NCBI GenBank assembly: GCA_958413985.1
Contig: CATYVZ010000007.1
Location: 1-64,000 of the forward strand
Length of the DNA: 64,000 bases
Reading direction: 5' to 3'
Source: an uncultured Bacilli bacterium
GTDB taxonomy: Bacteria > Bacillota_I > Bacilli_A > RF39 > UBA660
In this document: positions 33,791 through 42,447 of the stretch, in pieces
Layout of the letters: each line of letters opens with the position of its first letter
Numbering within the stretch: position 1 is the first letter of the stretch
Translations under genes and position numbers: made by a program
The notes under the pieces: generated by a model
Databases searched by the model: none
Told to the model about the DNA's origin: nothing
What the model saw: the letters and a program-made list of their open reading frames with translations, nothing else

Positions 33791-34367
33791 AATTACTACT
33801 TACTTTACTAAAATTAACGATCGAAAAAAAATTATTTATATATTCATCTTTGCGATTTTGATAATCTAAATAATAAGCGTGTTCCCAAAGATCGATATTC
33901 ATAATCGGAACCAATCCATAAGAATATGGTGTGTCTTGGTTAGGAACATTGATTATCTCTAATTTGTTGTCATTGTTTAAAACTAAAAAGGTATATCCCG
34001 ATCCGATCAATAGATTGGCTTGCCTGATAAATTCCGCTTTAAAAGAAGCAAAATCACCAAAATCTTCATCGATCTTAGCGCTTAATTCATTACTTAATTC
34101 ACCGTTACCTAGAATACTAAAATATAATTCATGATTTAAAACGCCACCTAAATTAAATAAAATATTTCCTCTTTCGGCTAAAGGAAAAATATCGATATTT
34201 AAAACTAACTCCTCCTTTGTGTAGTCGTAGTTGTACTTGTTTAACAACTTGTTTAAATTATCTAAATATTTCTTATAATGTTTATTATAATGGATATTCA
34301 TTGTATAGCTACTTATATATGGTTCATAAGCATCATAAGAAGTTAGTTCAAAAGCTTTATAATACAT
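33756..34367 (-). CDS. Fe/Mn superoxide dismutase
   Basis: The 203-residue protein shows the four metal ligands: His in MNIHYNKHYKKY (about 25), His in NHELYF (about 80), Asp and His in NIDLWEHAYYLDY (about 158-162). It dismutates superoxide. The usual GGHxNHxxFW is GGVLNHELYF here, so a second-sphere residue differs. The position ahead of PBP2 is unusual; overlap of 35 bp suggests cotranscription. The metal cannot be told from sequence by eye. Confidence 0.9.
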   Translation of the reverse strand: MYYKAFELTSYDAYEPYISSYTMNIHYNKHYKKYLDNLNKLLNKYNYDYTKEELVLNIDIFPLAERGNILFNLGGVLNHELYFSILGNGELSNELSAKIDEDFGDFASFKAEFIRQANLLIGSGYTFLVLNNDNKLEIINVPNQDTPYSYGLVPIMNIDLWEHAYYLDYQNRKDEYINNFFSIVNFSKVSSNYEEAQAIQKNL

Positions 34368-34442
34368 AATTTCCCTCCTTTAATATTTTATTTAAATTTC
34401 ATAACATTATTCTTATCAACATATATTATTATAGGTGATAAG

Positions 34443-34697
34443 ATGAAAGAAAAACTAATCAGTGAATATGTCAATCGTATGACTATCGATGACGTTAATA
34501 ATTTTGCTTTAAAAAATGGCATTATTTTAAAAGATGATGAAATAAAATTGATCTATGATCATATCAAAAAAAATTGGCGCACGATCGTTTTTGGTAATCC
34601 ACGGGGTATTTTAGATGAACTAAAAAGTAAATTAGATAATAATAGCTATCAAAAGATAGAAGCACTATATGTCTATTTTAAAAATCTTTATTTATAA
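34443..34697 (+). CDS. DUF2624 (YqfT-like) small protein
   Basis: The 84-residue soluble protein MKEKLISEYVNRMTIDDVNN... with a KNWRTIVFGNPRGILDELKS block matches my recall of YqfT (DUF2624). In Bacillus yqfT lies next to nfo, as here, though now converging and overlapping the nfo end by 10 bp. Function unknown. Ribosome site AGGTGATAAG. Confidence 0.7.
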   Translation: MKEKLISEYVNRMTIDDVNNFALKNGIILKDDEIKLIYDHIKKNWRTIVFGNPRGILDELKSKLDNNSYQKIEALYVYFKNLYL

Positions 34698-35569
34698 TAG
34701 TTTCTAATTTCAACAATTAAATTAGGATTGAATTTTTTATTTTTAATCATTTCAATTTCAAATTTATAAGGAGGATATAATCTTTCCTTTGAATCATCAT
34801 TTTTAGCTATATAAGGCGTTTCTAATATTTTAGGAATGTTTTTTAATTTTTCATGATAAATTATTTTGATTAAATTATCGAATCCTAAATTACCAAAACC
34901 GATATTTTCATGACGATCTTTATGACTGTTAATTAAATTTTTACTATCGTTAATATGGATACATTTTAAGTATTTTAAACCGATAATTCGGTCAAAATCA
35001 GTTAATACTTTATCAAAATCACTAATATCATAACCAGCATCATTGATGTGACAAGTATCCAAACAGACACCTAGTTCATAATCGACATTATCGATGATCT
35101 GTTTTATTTCTTCAAAAGTTTTTCCTAATTCAGAGCCTTTGCCAGCCATGGTTTCTAAAAGAATAGTAACCTTACTTTTACCTACTTTGTTTAAATTATC
35201 GATGATGTTTTGTATTCCATCTTCTTGACTTAACTTTACACTACTTCCTGGATGTAATACTAGTTTATTAAGTCCCAACTGTTCAACTCTTTTAATTTCT
35301 TCTTTTAAAAAAGTTACAGCGAAATCATTTTGACTTGCCATATTGACGATGTAAGGAGCATGGACAATAACATCGTTAAAATCAATATTATTTTCCTGCA
35401 TTAAACGATAAGCCTCTTTTGTTAAATCTGGGTTGATCTTTTCTCTAAGGGTATTTTGTGGAGCACCCGTATAAATCATAAAAGTATTACTGCCATAACT
35501 CAACGCCTCTTTAACGCTACCTAATAATTGTGTATCTTTTTTAAACGATACATGTGAACCTATAATCAT
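34688..35569 (-). CDS. nfo: endonuclease IV (AP endonuclease)
   Basis: The protein is 293 residues from ATG 35569 (AGGAG nine bases upstream). TIM-barrel AP endonuclease motifs are IGSHVSF, HAPYIVNMAS (His ligand), LHPGSS (His, about 109), LLETMAGKG (Glu), GVCLDTCHINDAGYD (Asp, His), CIHINDSKN (His) and RHENIGFGNLG (His/Glu). It cuts 5' to abasic sites in base excision repair. Confidence 0.97.
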   Translation of the reverse strand: MIIGSHVSFKKDTQLLGSVKEALSYGSNTFMIYTGAPQNTLREKINPDLTKEAYRLMQENNIDFNDVIVHAPYIVNMASQNDFAVTFLKEEIKRVEQLGLNKLVLHPGSSVKLSQEDGIQNIIDNLNKVGKSKVTILLETMAGKGSELGKTFEEIKQIIDNVDYELGVCLDTCHINDAGYDISDFDKVLTDFDRIIGLKYLKCIHINDSKNLINSHKDRHENIGFGNLGFDNLIKIIYHEKLKNIPKILETPYIAKNDDSKERLYPPYKFEIEMIKNKKFNPNLIVEIRNYYK

Positions 35570-35646
35570 CTTCGTCAACTCCTAATTTAATTATAATGGA
35601 TATTTTACCTAAACACAAGAAAAAATTGCCGATATTAAATCGACAA

Positions 35647-36357
35647 TTAAAATTTGATAACTTTTTGAAATCCGACTTCTTTTTCTTTTTTATAATCATC
35701 CAAATCGGAACCATTAACCATAATTTTACCACTTCTATCAACTCTTAATGAGAAATTATTAGCACATAATTTTTTTGTTAATGGAATTCTTGCTTTGTTT
35801 AAAGCTCTTGAAATACGGTAATCACGACTGTCAGTTGTACAAGAGAAAATAAGTGTATTTTCAGCAATTAAAGATGCTTGTGTGTAATCTTTCATATATC
35901 TTTTAAAAAGGTTTAATTTCTTTGCAGAAATCAGAATCTCATTATTCATAATTCCACTAAAATCATAAGTACTAGGATTTACTTTGACATTAAAACCTAA
36001 CAAATCACTAATAACACAGGCAACATTTTTACTTAAAGCATCTGCTTTTTTAGCAGTTACCAAAGATAAATTTATCTTTCTATCTAATATTTTTAATAAA
36101 TAAGCTATCTCCTCAAGAGATAATTTGTTCTTAGCATTACCATTAACATCTGTAATTAAAATATCTAAATCATTTTGCTTTAAGACTATTGCCAGTTGAT
36201 CTAAAATCTCAAAATTATCAAGTCGTTCGACAATTTGCCCTGGATTGACAAATGCATTACCACCAATTTGATTTTCTAATAAATAAGCTATCCTCAATTT
36301 ACCATTTAAATTACCACAATACAATCTATCAACTGCATAAAAACCTAATCTAGACAT
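35647..36357 (-). CDS. uncharacterised conserved-looking protein
   Basis: The protein is 236 residues from ATG 36357 (GGGGGTGAAACC upstream). It looks soluble and mixed alpha/beta, with a TDSRDYRISRALNKARI stretch of Arg/Asp and a VDRSGKIMVNGSD segment near the end. It lies between gpr and nfo in the same direction. I recognise no domain and assign no function. Confidence 0.55.
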   Translation of the reverse strand: MSRLGFYAVDRLYCGNLNGKLRIAYLLENQIGGNAFVNPGQIVERLDNFEILDQLAIVLKQNDLDILITDVNGNAKNKLSLEEIAYLLKILDRKINLSLVTAKKADALSKNVACVISDLLGFNVKVNPSTYDFSGIMNNEILISAKKLNLFKRYMKDYTQASLIAENTLIFSCTTDSRDYRISRALNKARIPLTKKLCANNFSLRVDRSGKIMVNGSDLDDYKKEKEVGFQKVIKF

Positions 36358-36408
36358 GGTTTCACCCCCCAAACATATGGCATATTCTAACACATTTCTA
36401 AATATATG

Positions 36409-37431
36409 TCAAATTTTTTTGTGAAGGCTGTTGTTGATTCCATTACCTATTAGGGTACTTAATTTATCGATTAAAAAGTCGACTTCTTTCGGTGTTACCA
36501 TCATGTTGAAACCAATCGGCGTTAAAACTTCAAATAATAATTGTTTAATTTCTAGATCGCTTAAAGTACCGACAATTCCTAAAAGCATTTCTTTATCTTT
36601 TTGATTTAAAGTGAATTTTTTCTTTAGATAATTAGGGTTAGATGTCATCAATTTATTCATCGGATTATCGATGTTTAGCTTAGAATATGTATAGTGTTTG
36701 TGCATATAATTAATTGTATCGGCTACGATCGTTACTGCATCGACTACTGTGGGTACACCGATAGCTATACATGGTATTTGTAAAGTCTCAAAACTTATTT
36801 CTTTACGACTATTGCCTACACCACTACCAGGATGAATACCAGTATCAGTCATCTGAATCGTTTTATTTACTCTTTCAACTGATTGACTAGCTAAAGCATC
36901 GATCGCTATTAAAAAATCTGGTTTAAATTGTTTGACAATACTAGCTATAACTTCACTAGTTTCTAAACCGGTTTGCCCCATGACTCCCGGCACTAAAACT
37001 GAAACTTTTCGAAAACCATCTTCGACTTCGTTTAGTTCGAAAAGATGGTTAGTGACGATCAGATTGTTAATTGTCAACGGACCTAAAGAATCAGGAGTCG
37101 ATTTAGAATTACCTAATCCGACTATTAGACAACTATTATCATCTGTTATCTTTAAATTATTCAACATTTTTTTTAATTCACGGCTAAAAATTTTTTCAAC
37201 TTTTTTTTGATTTTCAAAATCAGTAACATCGTCAAACTCTATCGTCACATAATTACCTTTTTTCTTGCCAATTTTTTGGCTTCCAATATCATTTACATTT
37301 ACATTTGTAATCACAATCCCACTTTCGACTACTTTTTTAGATACGATTCCCTCGATCGTTTTATCGTTGATCGCTTCGATCGCTAAATCGGTTCTGATCT
37401 GATAATTTGATAAATCAATATTGTGTCCCAT
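36409..37431 (-). CDS. gpr: GPR endopeptidase (germination protease)
   Basis: The protein is 340 residues from ATG 37431 (GGTGAAAGTT upstream). The family pattern is clear: N-terminal pro-region with YQIRTDLAIEA, LIVGLGNSKSTPDSLGPLT (about 103-121), VPGVMGQTGLET (about 148-159), IDALASQSVERVNKTIQMTD and GIHPGSGVGN. It degrades small acid-soluble spore proteins at germination, so the organism makes endospores. In Bacillus it lies next to rpsT, as here (divergent). Confidence 0.96.
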   Translation of the reverse strand: MGHNIDLSNYQIRTDLAIEAINDKTIEGIVSKKVVESGIVITNVNVNDIGSQKIGKKKGNYVTIEFDDVTDFENQKKVEKIFSRELKKMLNNLKITDDNSCLIVGLGNSKSTPDSLGPLTINNLIVTNHLFELNEVEDGFRKVSVLVPGVMGQTGLETSEVIASIVKQFKPDFLIAIDALASQSVERVNKTIQMTDTGIHPGSGVGNSRKEISFETLQIPCIAIGVPTVVDAVTIVADTINYMHKHYTYSKLNIDNPMNKLMTSNPNYLKKKFTLNQKDKEMLLGIVGTLSDLEIKQLLFEVLTPIGFNMMVTPKEVDFLIDKLSTLIGNGINNSLHKKI

Positions 37432-37483
37432 AACTTTCACCACTAATATTGTGTATTCAATATTATCTTTTATACAAAAAGTG

Positions 37484-37512
37484 TTGCATTTTTAATGATA
37501 AAATGATAAAAT
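37484..37512 (+). promoter_or_regulatory. sigma-A-type promoter of rpsT
   Basis: TTGCAT (37484-37489), 17-base spacer, TAAAAT (37507-37512), 33 bases before the rpsT ATG. Confidence 0.6.
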
Positions 37513-37545
37513 GAGTATGTTTTAAAGAACTTGGAGGTGAACACT

Positions 37546-37809
37546 ATGGCTAACATGAAAAACGCAAAGAAAAAAATCAAAGTAATCGCTAAAGAAACCG
37601 ATAATAATAACAACTATACTGCTAGTATGAAAACAGCTTGTAAAAATGTAGAAAAGGCTGTTGCGGCTAAAGATAAAAATAAAGCTACCGATAATTTAAA
37701 AATAGCTATCAAAAGAATCGATAAAGCCAAAGGAGCTGGAGCAATTAAAGATAACACTGCTGCTCGCAATAAATCTCGTTTAACAAAAAAAGTAAATGCT
37801 ATGGAATAA
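37546..37809 (+). CDS. rpsT: 30S ribosomal protein S20
   Basis: The protein is 87 residues from ATG 37546, eight bases after GGAGGTG; an in-frame TTG upstream is not the start. MANMKNAKKKIKVIAKETDN and the AARNKSRLTKKVNAM end are typical S20. It binds 16S rRNA early in assembly. Its family place next to gpr is as in Bacillus. Confidence 0.95.
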   Translation: MANMKNAKKKIKVIAKETDNNNNYTASMKTACKNVEKAVAAKDKNKATDNLKIAIKRIDKAKGAGAIKDNTAARNKSRLTKKVNAME

Positions 37810-37855
37810 CGTTTACTTTTTATTTTTTTCTGATATAATTATTATAGGTGAACAT

Positions 37856-38758
37856 ATGAAAAAAATTTTGATGTTGTTACCGTTGTTAGTTTTATTGTTA
37901 GTAACTTTTATTTATAAGGATAATATATCAAATTATATAATTGAAAAAATCTTTTTTTCTAAAGAAATTTACATTGAAAATTCTAATGAGTATGATCTTG
38001 ATTATGATTTTTCCTACGTTAAAAAGACTGATAATTTTATCGCTCAAAATAGACAACAAGTACTAGATATACTATACACGATTTTAAATAGTGGCGTAAC
38101 TGATTTTTACTTTTACTGTGACTATGATAACTGTAAAGATGATGTAAGTTATTTGACTAATTCTTATCGTATGATCAATATCAATAACTACGTCCATCCT
38201 TATAATAATTATCAAAAAGTTACTTTTAGCATCAATTCATTTAACAAAATTACGATCGAGATCAAAAAATTATATTCTGACACTGATATTGCTATGATTA
38301 ATGATAAATTAGATGAACTGATAGAAAAATTAATTACTGATGAAATGACTACTAAAGAAAAAATAACGGTTTTTCACGACTATATAATCGATAATACAGT
38401 TTATGATTCTGAATATTTAAATAACGGTTCCTCTAGCACTGATAATCCCTCTAACAAAGCGACTGGACCACTATTCTTCGGTAAAGCTTTATGTGGAGGC
38501 TATACAGATATCATGGCGATATTTTTAAATAAACTTAATATCCCAAACTATCGAATTTCTGGCGAAAATCATGTTTGGAATTTCGTTTATGTCGATGGGG
38601 ATTGGTATCATTTAGATTTAACTTGGGATGATCCAGTAACTTCAGATAATACTAATTTAAGACTAGATAATTTTCTTTTAATTACCACTGAACAATTAGA
38701 AGAATTAAATACTGGTTATCATGAATATGACAAAAGTGTTTACTTAGAAGCCAAGTAA
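37856..38758 (+). CDS. membrane-anchored transglutaminase-like domain protein
   Basis: The protein is 300 residues from ATG 37856 (AGGTGAACAT upstream). An N-terminal anchor (about 3-22) precedes a beta-rich region and a transglutaminase-like core with Cys in FFGKALCGGY (about 219), His in GENHVWNF (about 240) and Asp in YHLDLTWDDP (about 255). Such proteins are proteases or cross-linkers outside the cell. Perfect terminator at the stop codon. Confidence 0.85.
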   Translation: MKKILMLLPLLVLLLVTFIYKDNISNYIIEKIFFSKEIYIENSNEYDLDYDFSYVKKTDNFIAQNRQQVLDILYTILNSGVTDFYFYCDYDNCKDDVSYLTNSYRMININNYVHPYNNYQKVTFSINSFNKITIEIKKLYSDTDIAMINDKLDELIEKLITDEMTTKEKITVFHDYIIDNTVYDSEYLNNGSSSTDNPSNKATGPLFFGKALCGGYTDIMAIFLNKLNIPNYRISGENHVWNFVYVDGDWYHLDLTWDDPVTSDNTNLRLDNFLLITTEQLEELNTGYHEYDKSVYLEAK

Positions 38759-38766
38759 ACACTTTT
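38732..38766 (+). terminator. terminator of the transglutaminase-like gene
   Basis: A 14-bp perfect inverted repeat (aaaagtgtttactt / aagtaaacactttt) with loop agaagcc, then TTATTATTT. It overlaps the last codons. Confidence 0.85.
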
Positions 38767-38800
38767 TTATTATTTAATGATCACTATTCTAACCAAATTC

Positions 38801-38833
38801 TAGAAATACTTTACTATCAATAAAGTATTTCTA
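38801..38833 (-). terminator. terminator of the histidine kinase gene
   Basis: A 13-bp perfect inverted repeat (tagaaatacttta / taaagtatttcta) just downstream of the kinase stop on the minus strand. The following T-run is poor. Confidence 0.6.
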
Positions 38834-38845
38834 TCATTCATTTAG

Positions 38846-40069
38846 CTATAAACTTGATAAAACTGGTAACGTTATTATTACTTTTGTTCCCTCATTTACT
38901 TTGGATATATAGTTTAAAGTACCTTCGTGAGCTTCGATTATTTCACAAGATAAAGATACACCTAGACCTGTACCATCTTTTTTAGTTGTATAAAATGGTT
39001 CTTTTATTTTTTCGATTTCTTCTTCGGCTATACCTGAACCATTATCTTCGATAATGATTTTAAAAATATTGCTATCGATTTGATAATCGATATTAATATA
39101 AGGATTTTTAGTAGTCGTTAAAGCTTCGATCGCATTTTTTATCATATTAACTAAAACTTGACTAAGACGGTTATAATCCCCATCGACAAACACTTCATCT
39201 TGAGAAATATTATACTTTAACTTGATATTTTTTTCTTTTAAAACAGGGCTAAATTGATCGACGATATCTTCTAGTAACATATTAATATCCAATATTTCTT
39301 TTTGTACTTTTATCTTATTCATCGATAAGAAATCTTGTAATAATATGAGAATTTTTTGAATTTCTTCTTTTAAAATGACAATATATTTATCGTGCTCTTT
39401 ATTATTAATATCAAACATATCTAAATAACTTTTGCAAACAGCAATCGGATTTTTAATTTCATGAGTTATTTTAAACAATGATGTTTTAATTTGTTTATCT
39501 TTTTCTAACTCTTTTATATTCATATGTAATTTAATAATATCTTCGCCCTTTTTATACATGTATAAAATTAAATATGCAACAATTATGAAAATTATTAGCA
39601 TCAATAAATTTTCAAATAAATCTGAAGTTTCAATATAAAGAAGATTAACTAATAATGCAAAAACTGTCTTAATAGCAATAAAGGCTGGAAGAAAAAATGA
39701 ATTTTTTTGCTTAGAAGAAATTAAATAAAGAATAAAATAAAGGAAATATTCGACGATAAATAACGTTACATTCATACCAACACTATAATAAATATATATC
39801 ATTACTAACGATATTACGATACTGATAAAATGTCTTTTTTTAGTATACGCAATAATCAATGGAATGTTAAATAAAATAATGATGACATTATTCTCGTCGA
39901 CTTTATTATAATTTATAAGTAAATATAAACTAGATAATAAAGCAAAATCTAAAATAGCCATACTCTGCTCTTTGTTTAAATTAGTGCTATACATACAGTA
40001 AAACAAATTAAAAATCAAAGGAAATAATAAAATAATAACATTTATTAAAATCGTATAAAACATATCCAT
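38846..40069 (-). CDS. KinB-like membrane sensor histidine kinase
   Basis: The 407-residue protein has about six N-terminal transmembrane helices (about 5-170) and no large extracellular domain, as in KinB. The H-box is KITHEIKNPIAVCKSYLDMF with phosphorylated His (about 206). N-box MIKNAIEALTTT, G1 DNGSGIAEEE and G2 GTGLGVSLS follow. No response regulator is adjacent, fitting the phosphorelay kinases that feed Spo0F/Spo0A; that is inference. ATG with GAGGTCGATTTTT upstream. Confidence 0.85.
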   Translation of the reverse strand: MDMFYTILINVIILLFPLIFNLFYCMYSTNLNKEQSMAILDFALLSSLYLLINYNKVDENNVIIILFNIPLIIAYTKKRHFISIVISLVMIYIYYSVGMNVTLFIVEYFLYFILYLISSKQKNSFFLPAFIAIKTVFALLVNLLYIETSDLFENLLMLIIFIIVAYLILYMYKKGEDIIKLHMNIKELEKDKQIKTSLFKITHEIKNPIAVCKSYLDMFDINNKEHDKYIVILKEEIQKILILLQDFLSMNKIKVQKEILDINMLLEDIVDQFSPVLKEKNIKLKYNISQDEVFVDGDYNRLSQVLVNMIKNAIEALTTTKNPYINIDYQIDSNIFKIIIEDNGSGIAEEEIEKIKEPFYTTKKDGTGLGVSLSCEIIEAHEGTLNYISKVNEGTKVIITLPVLSSL

Positions 40070-40143
40070 AAAAATCGACCTCTTAAAATCATTATAGTAT
40101 ATTATTTTGTAAAATAATGTCGAATTTTGTCAATAAATGAAAA

Positions 40144-40165
40144 AAAATAGTAAAATTACTATTTT
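40144..40165 (-). terminator. terminator of the EIIB-like gene
   Basis: Perfect 8-bp inverted repeat aaaatagt / actatttt with a 6-base loop, followed on the minus strand by a run of seven T. It overlaps the stop codon of the gene. Confidence 0.75.
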
Positions 40166-40476
40166 AATGCATCGATAAATTTTTCGATCTTTTTAGCTTT
40201 CTCACCCAAGATGATCTTTAATTGATTGTCGATTTCGACAATACCTTGCGCTCCGATTTTTTGTATACCTTCTTTATTAACTAACTTGGTATCTTTCAAT
40301 TCGACGACAAAACGAGATTTGTTGGTTTCATAGCTGATAATGTTATCCTTACCACCTAGATACTCAACTAATTTATTAGCATCTAATTTGAAATCTTTTT
40401 GTTTTGATTTGACGATTGCGATGCCGATAATTATTAAAACAACTATAATAATTAAATATTGCCATATATGTTCCAT
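40159..40476 (-). CDS. membrane-anchored orphan PTS EIIB-like protein without the phospho-cysteine
   Basis: The protein is 105 residues from ATG 40476 (GGTGATATTA upstream). An N-terminal helix (about 3-24) anchors a domain resembling glucose-type EIIB: LVEYLGGKDNIISYE, then a TNKSRFVVELKD strand, VNKEGIQKIGAQGIVEID and LKIILGEKAKKI. In active EIIB the strand reads CATRLR with the phosphorylated Cys; here it is NKSRF, so the Cys is absent. No EIIA or EIIC is nearby. It is probably a non-catalytic sensor or scaffold. Confidence 0.7.
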   Translation of the reverse strand: MEHIWQYLIIIVVLIIIGIAIVKSKQKDFKLDANKLVEYLGGKDNIISYETNKSRFVVELKDTKLVNKEGIQKIGAQGIVEIDNQLKIILGEKAKKIEKFIDALK

Positions 40477-40574
40477 TAATATCACCTTTTTAAATTATAC
40501 TATATTTTTTTGATTTTGCAAACATTTAATTGTATAAATCCTGATTTTAGTGTAATATAATAATGGGTGAGGTT

Positions 40575-41699
40575 ATGAAAAAAGTATCTAAATATAGAGT
40601 CGATAAATGGCTTTTACTAATTTTATTTGTTTTCATCATCATAAGTCTTGTAACTATCAACAGCGCCCAGATATTGATATCTAACGACACTTTAGTTATT
40701 AAGCAGATTCTTTGGTATGTCGCTGGTTTTATTGTCGCTTATTTTATCATGTTTATTGGCAATGATTTTATCTATAAAAATGTTTGGATATTTTATATTA
40801 TTGGTGTACTATCTTTACTGGGACTTTTATTATTTGCAACACCGATCAATAACGCTAAATGTTGGTATAGTATTCCTGGAATTGGGACAATTCAACCGAG
40901 TGAATTTATGAAAATAATTCTCATCATCACCTTAGGAACGATGATCCACAAATTTAATGAGCAATATCCTAAACCAAGTGTGATGGAAGAATTTAAGTTT
41001 TTAATTAAAGTTATCATTGTCGTATTAATACCAAGTGTTCTTACTTTTTTACAACCAGATACAGGTGTAGTATTAATATATTTGTTAATTACTATTGTGA
41101 TGTTGTTTATCTCTGGTATCAGATATCGGTGGTTTATTATCTTGTTTTCACTTTTATTAGCTGGTATCGCTTTAGTTTTAATTATCTATTTTACTAATAC
41201 TGATTTATTTATAAGCCTTTTTGGAACAGATTTTTTTCTTCGCGTCGATCGTTTGTTAGATTGGTCAAGTAGTAGTGGTTATCAATTAGAAAATGGAATT
41301 ACTAGTATCGGTGCGGGAGGATTTCTCGGTATGGGTGCTAATAATACGCCAATTTACTTTCCTGAACCCCAAACTGATTTTATCTTTGCTGTCTATGCTA
41401 ATAACTTTGGGTTCTTAGGAGTATTATTTTTATTATCTTTAATTGCTGTTTTTGATATTAAATTGATTTTTTTAGCAATTAAAAATACCAACTTAACTAA
41501 CAAATATATTATCGCTGGTATCGTTGGCATGTTAATTTATCAACAATTACAGAACATCGGAATGACTTTTGGATTAATGCCGATTACTGGAATTACCCTA
41601 CCTTTTATCAGTTATGGTGGGTCATCTCTTTTAAGTTATATGATCATGATGGGAATTATTTTTAATATTTCCAATGAAACAATCAGATATACTAATTAA
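40575..41699 (+). CDS. rodA: RodA-type SEDS peptidoglycan glycosyltransferase
   Basis: The protein is 374 residues from ATG 40575 (GGGTGAGG upstream). Ten transmembrane helices are predicted. SEDS motifs are GTIQPSEFMKI, LQPDTGV, NNTPIYFPEPQTDFIFA and the C-terminal MPITGITLPFISYGGSSLL. It polymerises glycan with PBP2. This intact paralogue shows what the interrupted gene at 10558 lost. RodA rather than FtsW is favoured by NNTPIYFPEPQTD; the choice is moderate. Confidence 0.85.
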   Translation: MKKVSKYRVDKWLLLILFVFIIISLVTINSAQILISNDTLVIKQILWYVAGFIVAYFIMFIGNDFIYKNVWIFYIIGVLSLLGLLLFATPINNAKCWYSIPGIGTIQPSEFMKIILIITLGTMIHKFNEQYPKPSVMEEFKFLIKVIIVVLIPSVLTFLQPDTGVVLIYLLITIVMLFISGIRYRWFIILFSLLLAGIALVLIIYFTNTDLFISLFGTDFFLRVDRLLDWSSSSGYQLENGITSIGAGGFLGMGANNTPIYFPEPQTDFIFAVYANNFGFLGVLFLLSLIAVFDIKLIFLAIKNTNLTNKYIIAGIVGMLIYQQLQNIGMTFGLMPITGITLPFISYGGSSLLSYMIMMGIIFNISNETIRYTN

Positions 41700-41724
41700 A
41701 CCATTTGTTATATACAAATGGTTT
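41698..41724. terminator. bidirectional terminator between rodA and rpmF
   Basis: A perfect 11-bp inverted repeat, aaaccatttgt / acaaatggttt, between converging rodA and rpmF. Confidence 0.7.
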
Positions 41725-41738
41725 AATCATAAAAACAA

Positions 41739-41921
41739 CTATTCTTCAGTTGTTTTAATTACTTCTTTATTTTTATATGTGCCACAGTTTTTACATACTC
41801 GATGTGGTTTGACACTTTCACCACATTTTGGACATTTTACTGTTTCATTAGCGTCGATGCAATAATGAGTTCTTCTTTTACGTCCACGAGTTTTACTAAC
41901 TTTTCTAAATGGTACTGCCAT
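41739..41921 (-). CDS. rpmF: 50S ribosomal protein L32
   Basis: The 60-residue protein [20 protein letters not shown] has two Cys pairs (CPKCG, CKNCG) for zinc. It lies downstream of the DUF177 gene, the order usual in Firmicutes, and in the same direction. Confidence 0.96.
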   Translation of the reverse strand: MAVPFRKVSKTRGRKRRTHYCIDANETVKCPKCGESVKPHRVCKNCGTYKNKEVIKTTEE

Positions 41922-41944
41922 TTATAACACCTCTTTCCTTATAA

Positions 41945-42370
41945 TTATTCCTCATCAGTTATAAATTTCCAACCATTACCTTCTTTTTTAACATCAGATA
42001 AGTCTTTATTTACAACTCTAAGGGGGATTTCCATTACTATATTTTCCCATATTATTGGAAAAATATCAATACTATTTCCACTATTTTTAGTATTTTCTAA
42101 TCCTTTTTCATCGATATCATCGTCGATTTTGATGGTAAAAGGATATTCAGTTGGTTTTAAACTGATTGCACAAGGTAAAATCATAATACCTTCGACGACA
42201 ACATTTAAATGTAACTGTTCAAAGTGGTTAGTAATATCACCAGTAATTTTAACGTTATTTAAAGCTAAAATACCAGTGTTTTCTAATTGATCCTCAGTAA
42301 ATGAATAATCTAAGTCAATTAAAGCATATTCATCGATTCCACTTTTTAATCTTGTAATATCAATATTCAT
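41945..42370 (-). CDS. YceD-like DUF177 protein
   Basis: The protein is 141 residues from ATG 42370 (preferred over a non-ATG start further up). The LEGIMILPC-like segment (VVVEGIMILPCAISLKPTEY) is the DUF177 signature, where other members have CxxC. DUF177 proteins aid large ribosomal subunit rRNA metabolism and are nearly always next to rpmF. Divergent from tmcAL, as in ylbN-ylbM. Confidence 0.8.
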   Translation of the reverse strand: MNIDITRLKSGIDEYALIDLDYSFTEDQLENTGILALNNVKITGDITNHFEQLHLNVVVEGIMILPCAISLKPTEYPFTIKIDDDIDEKGLENTKNSGNSIDIFPIIWENIVMEIPLRVVNKDLSDVKKEGNGWKFITDEE

Positions 42371-42447
42371 CGAAATCACCAAATTAATTATACAGAAAAA
42401 GTTTTAAAAAGTAAACAAAAATGTTATAATTTATTTGGTGATTAACG

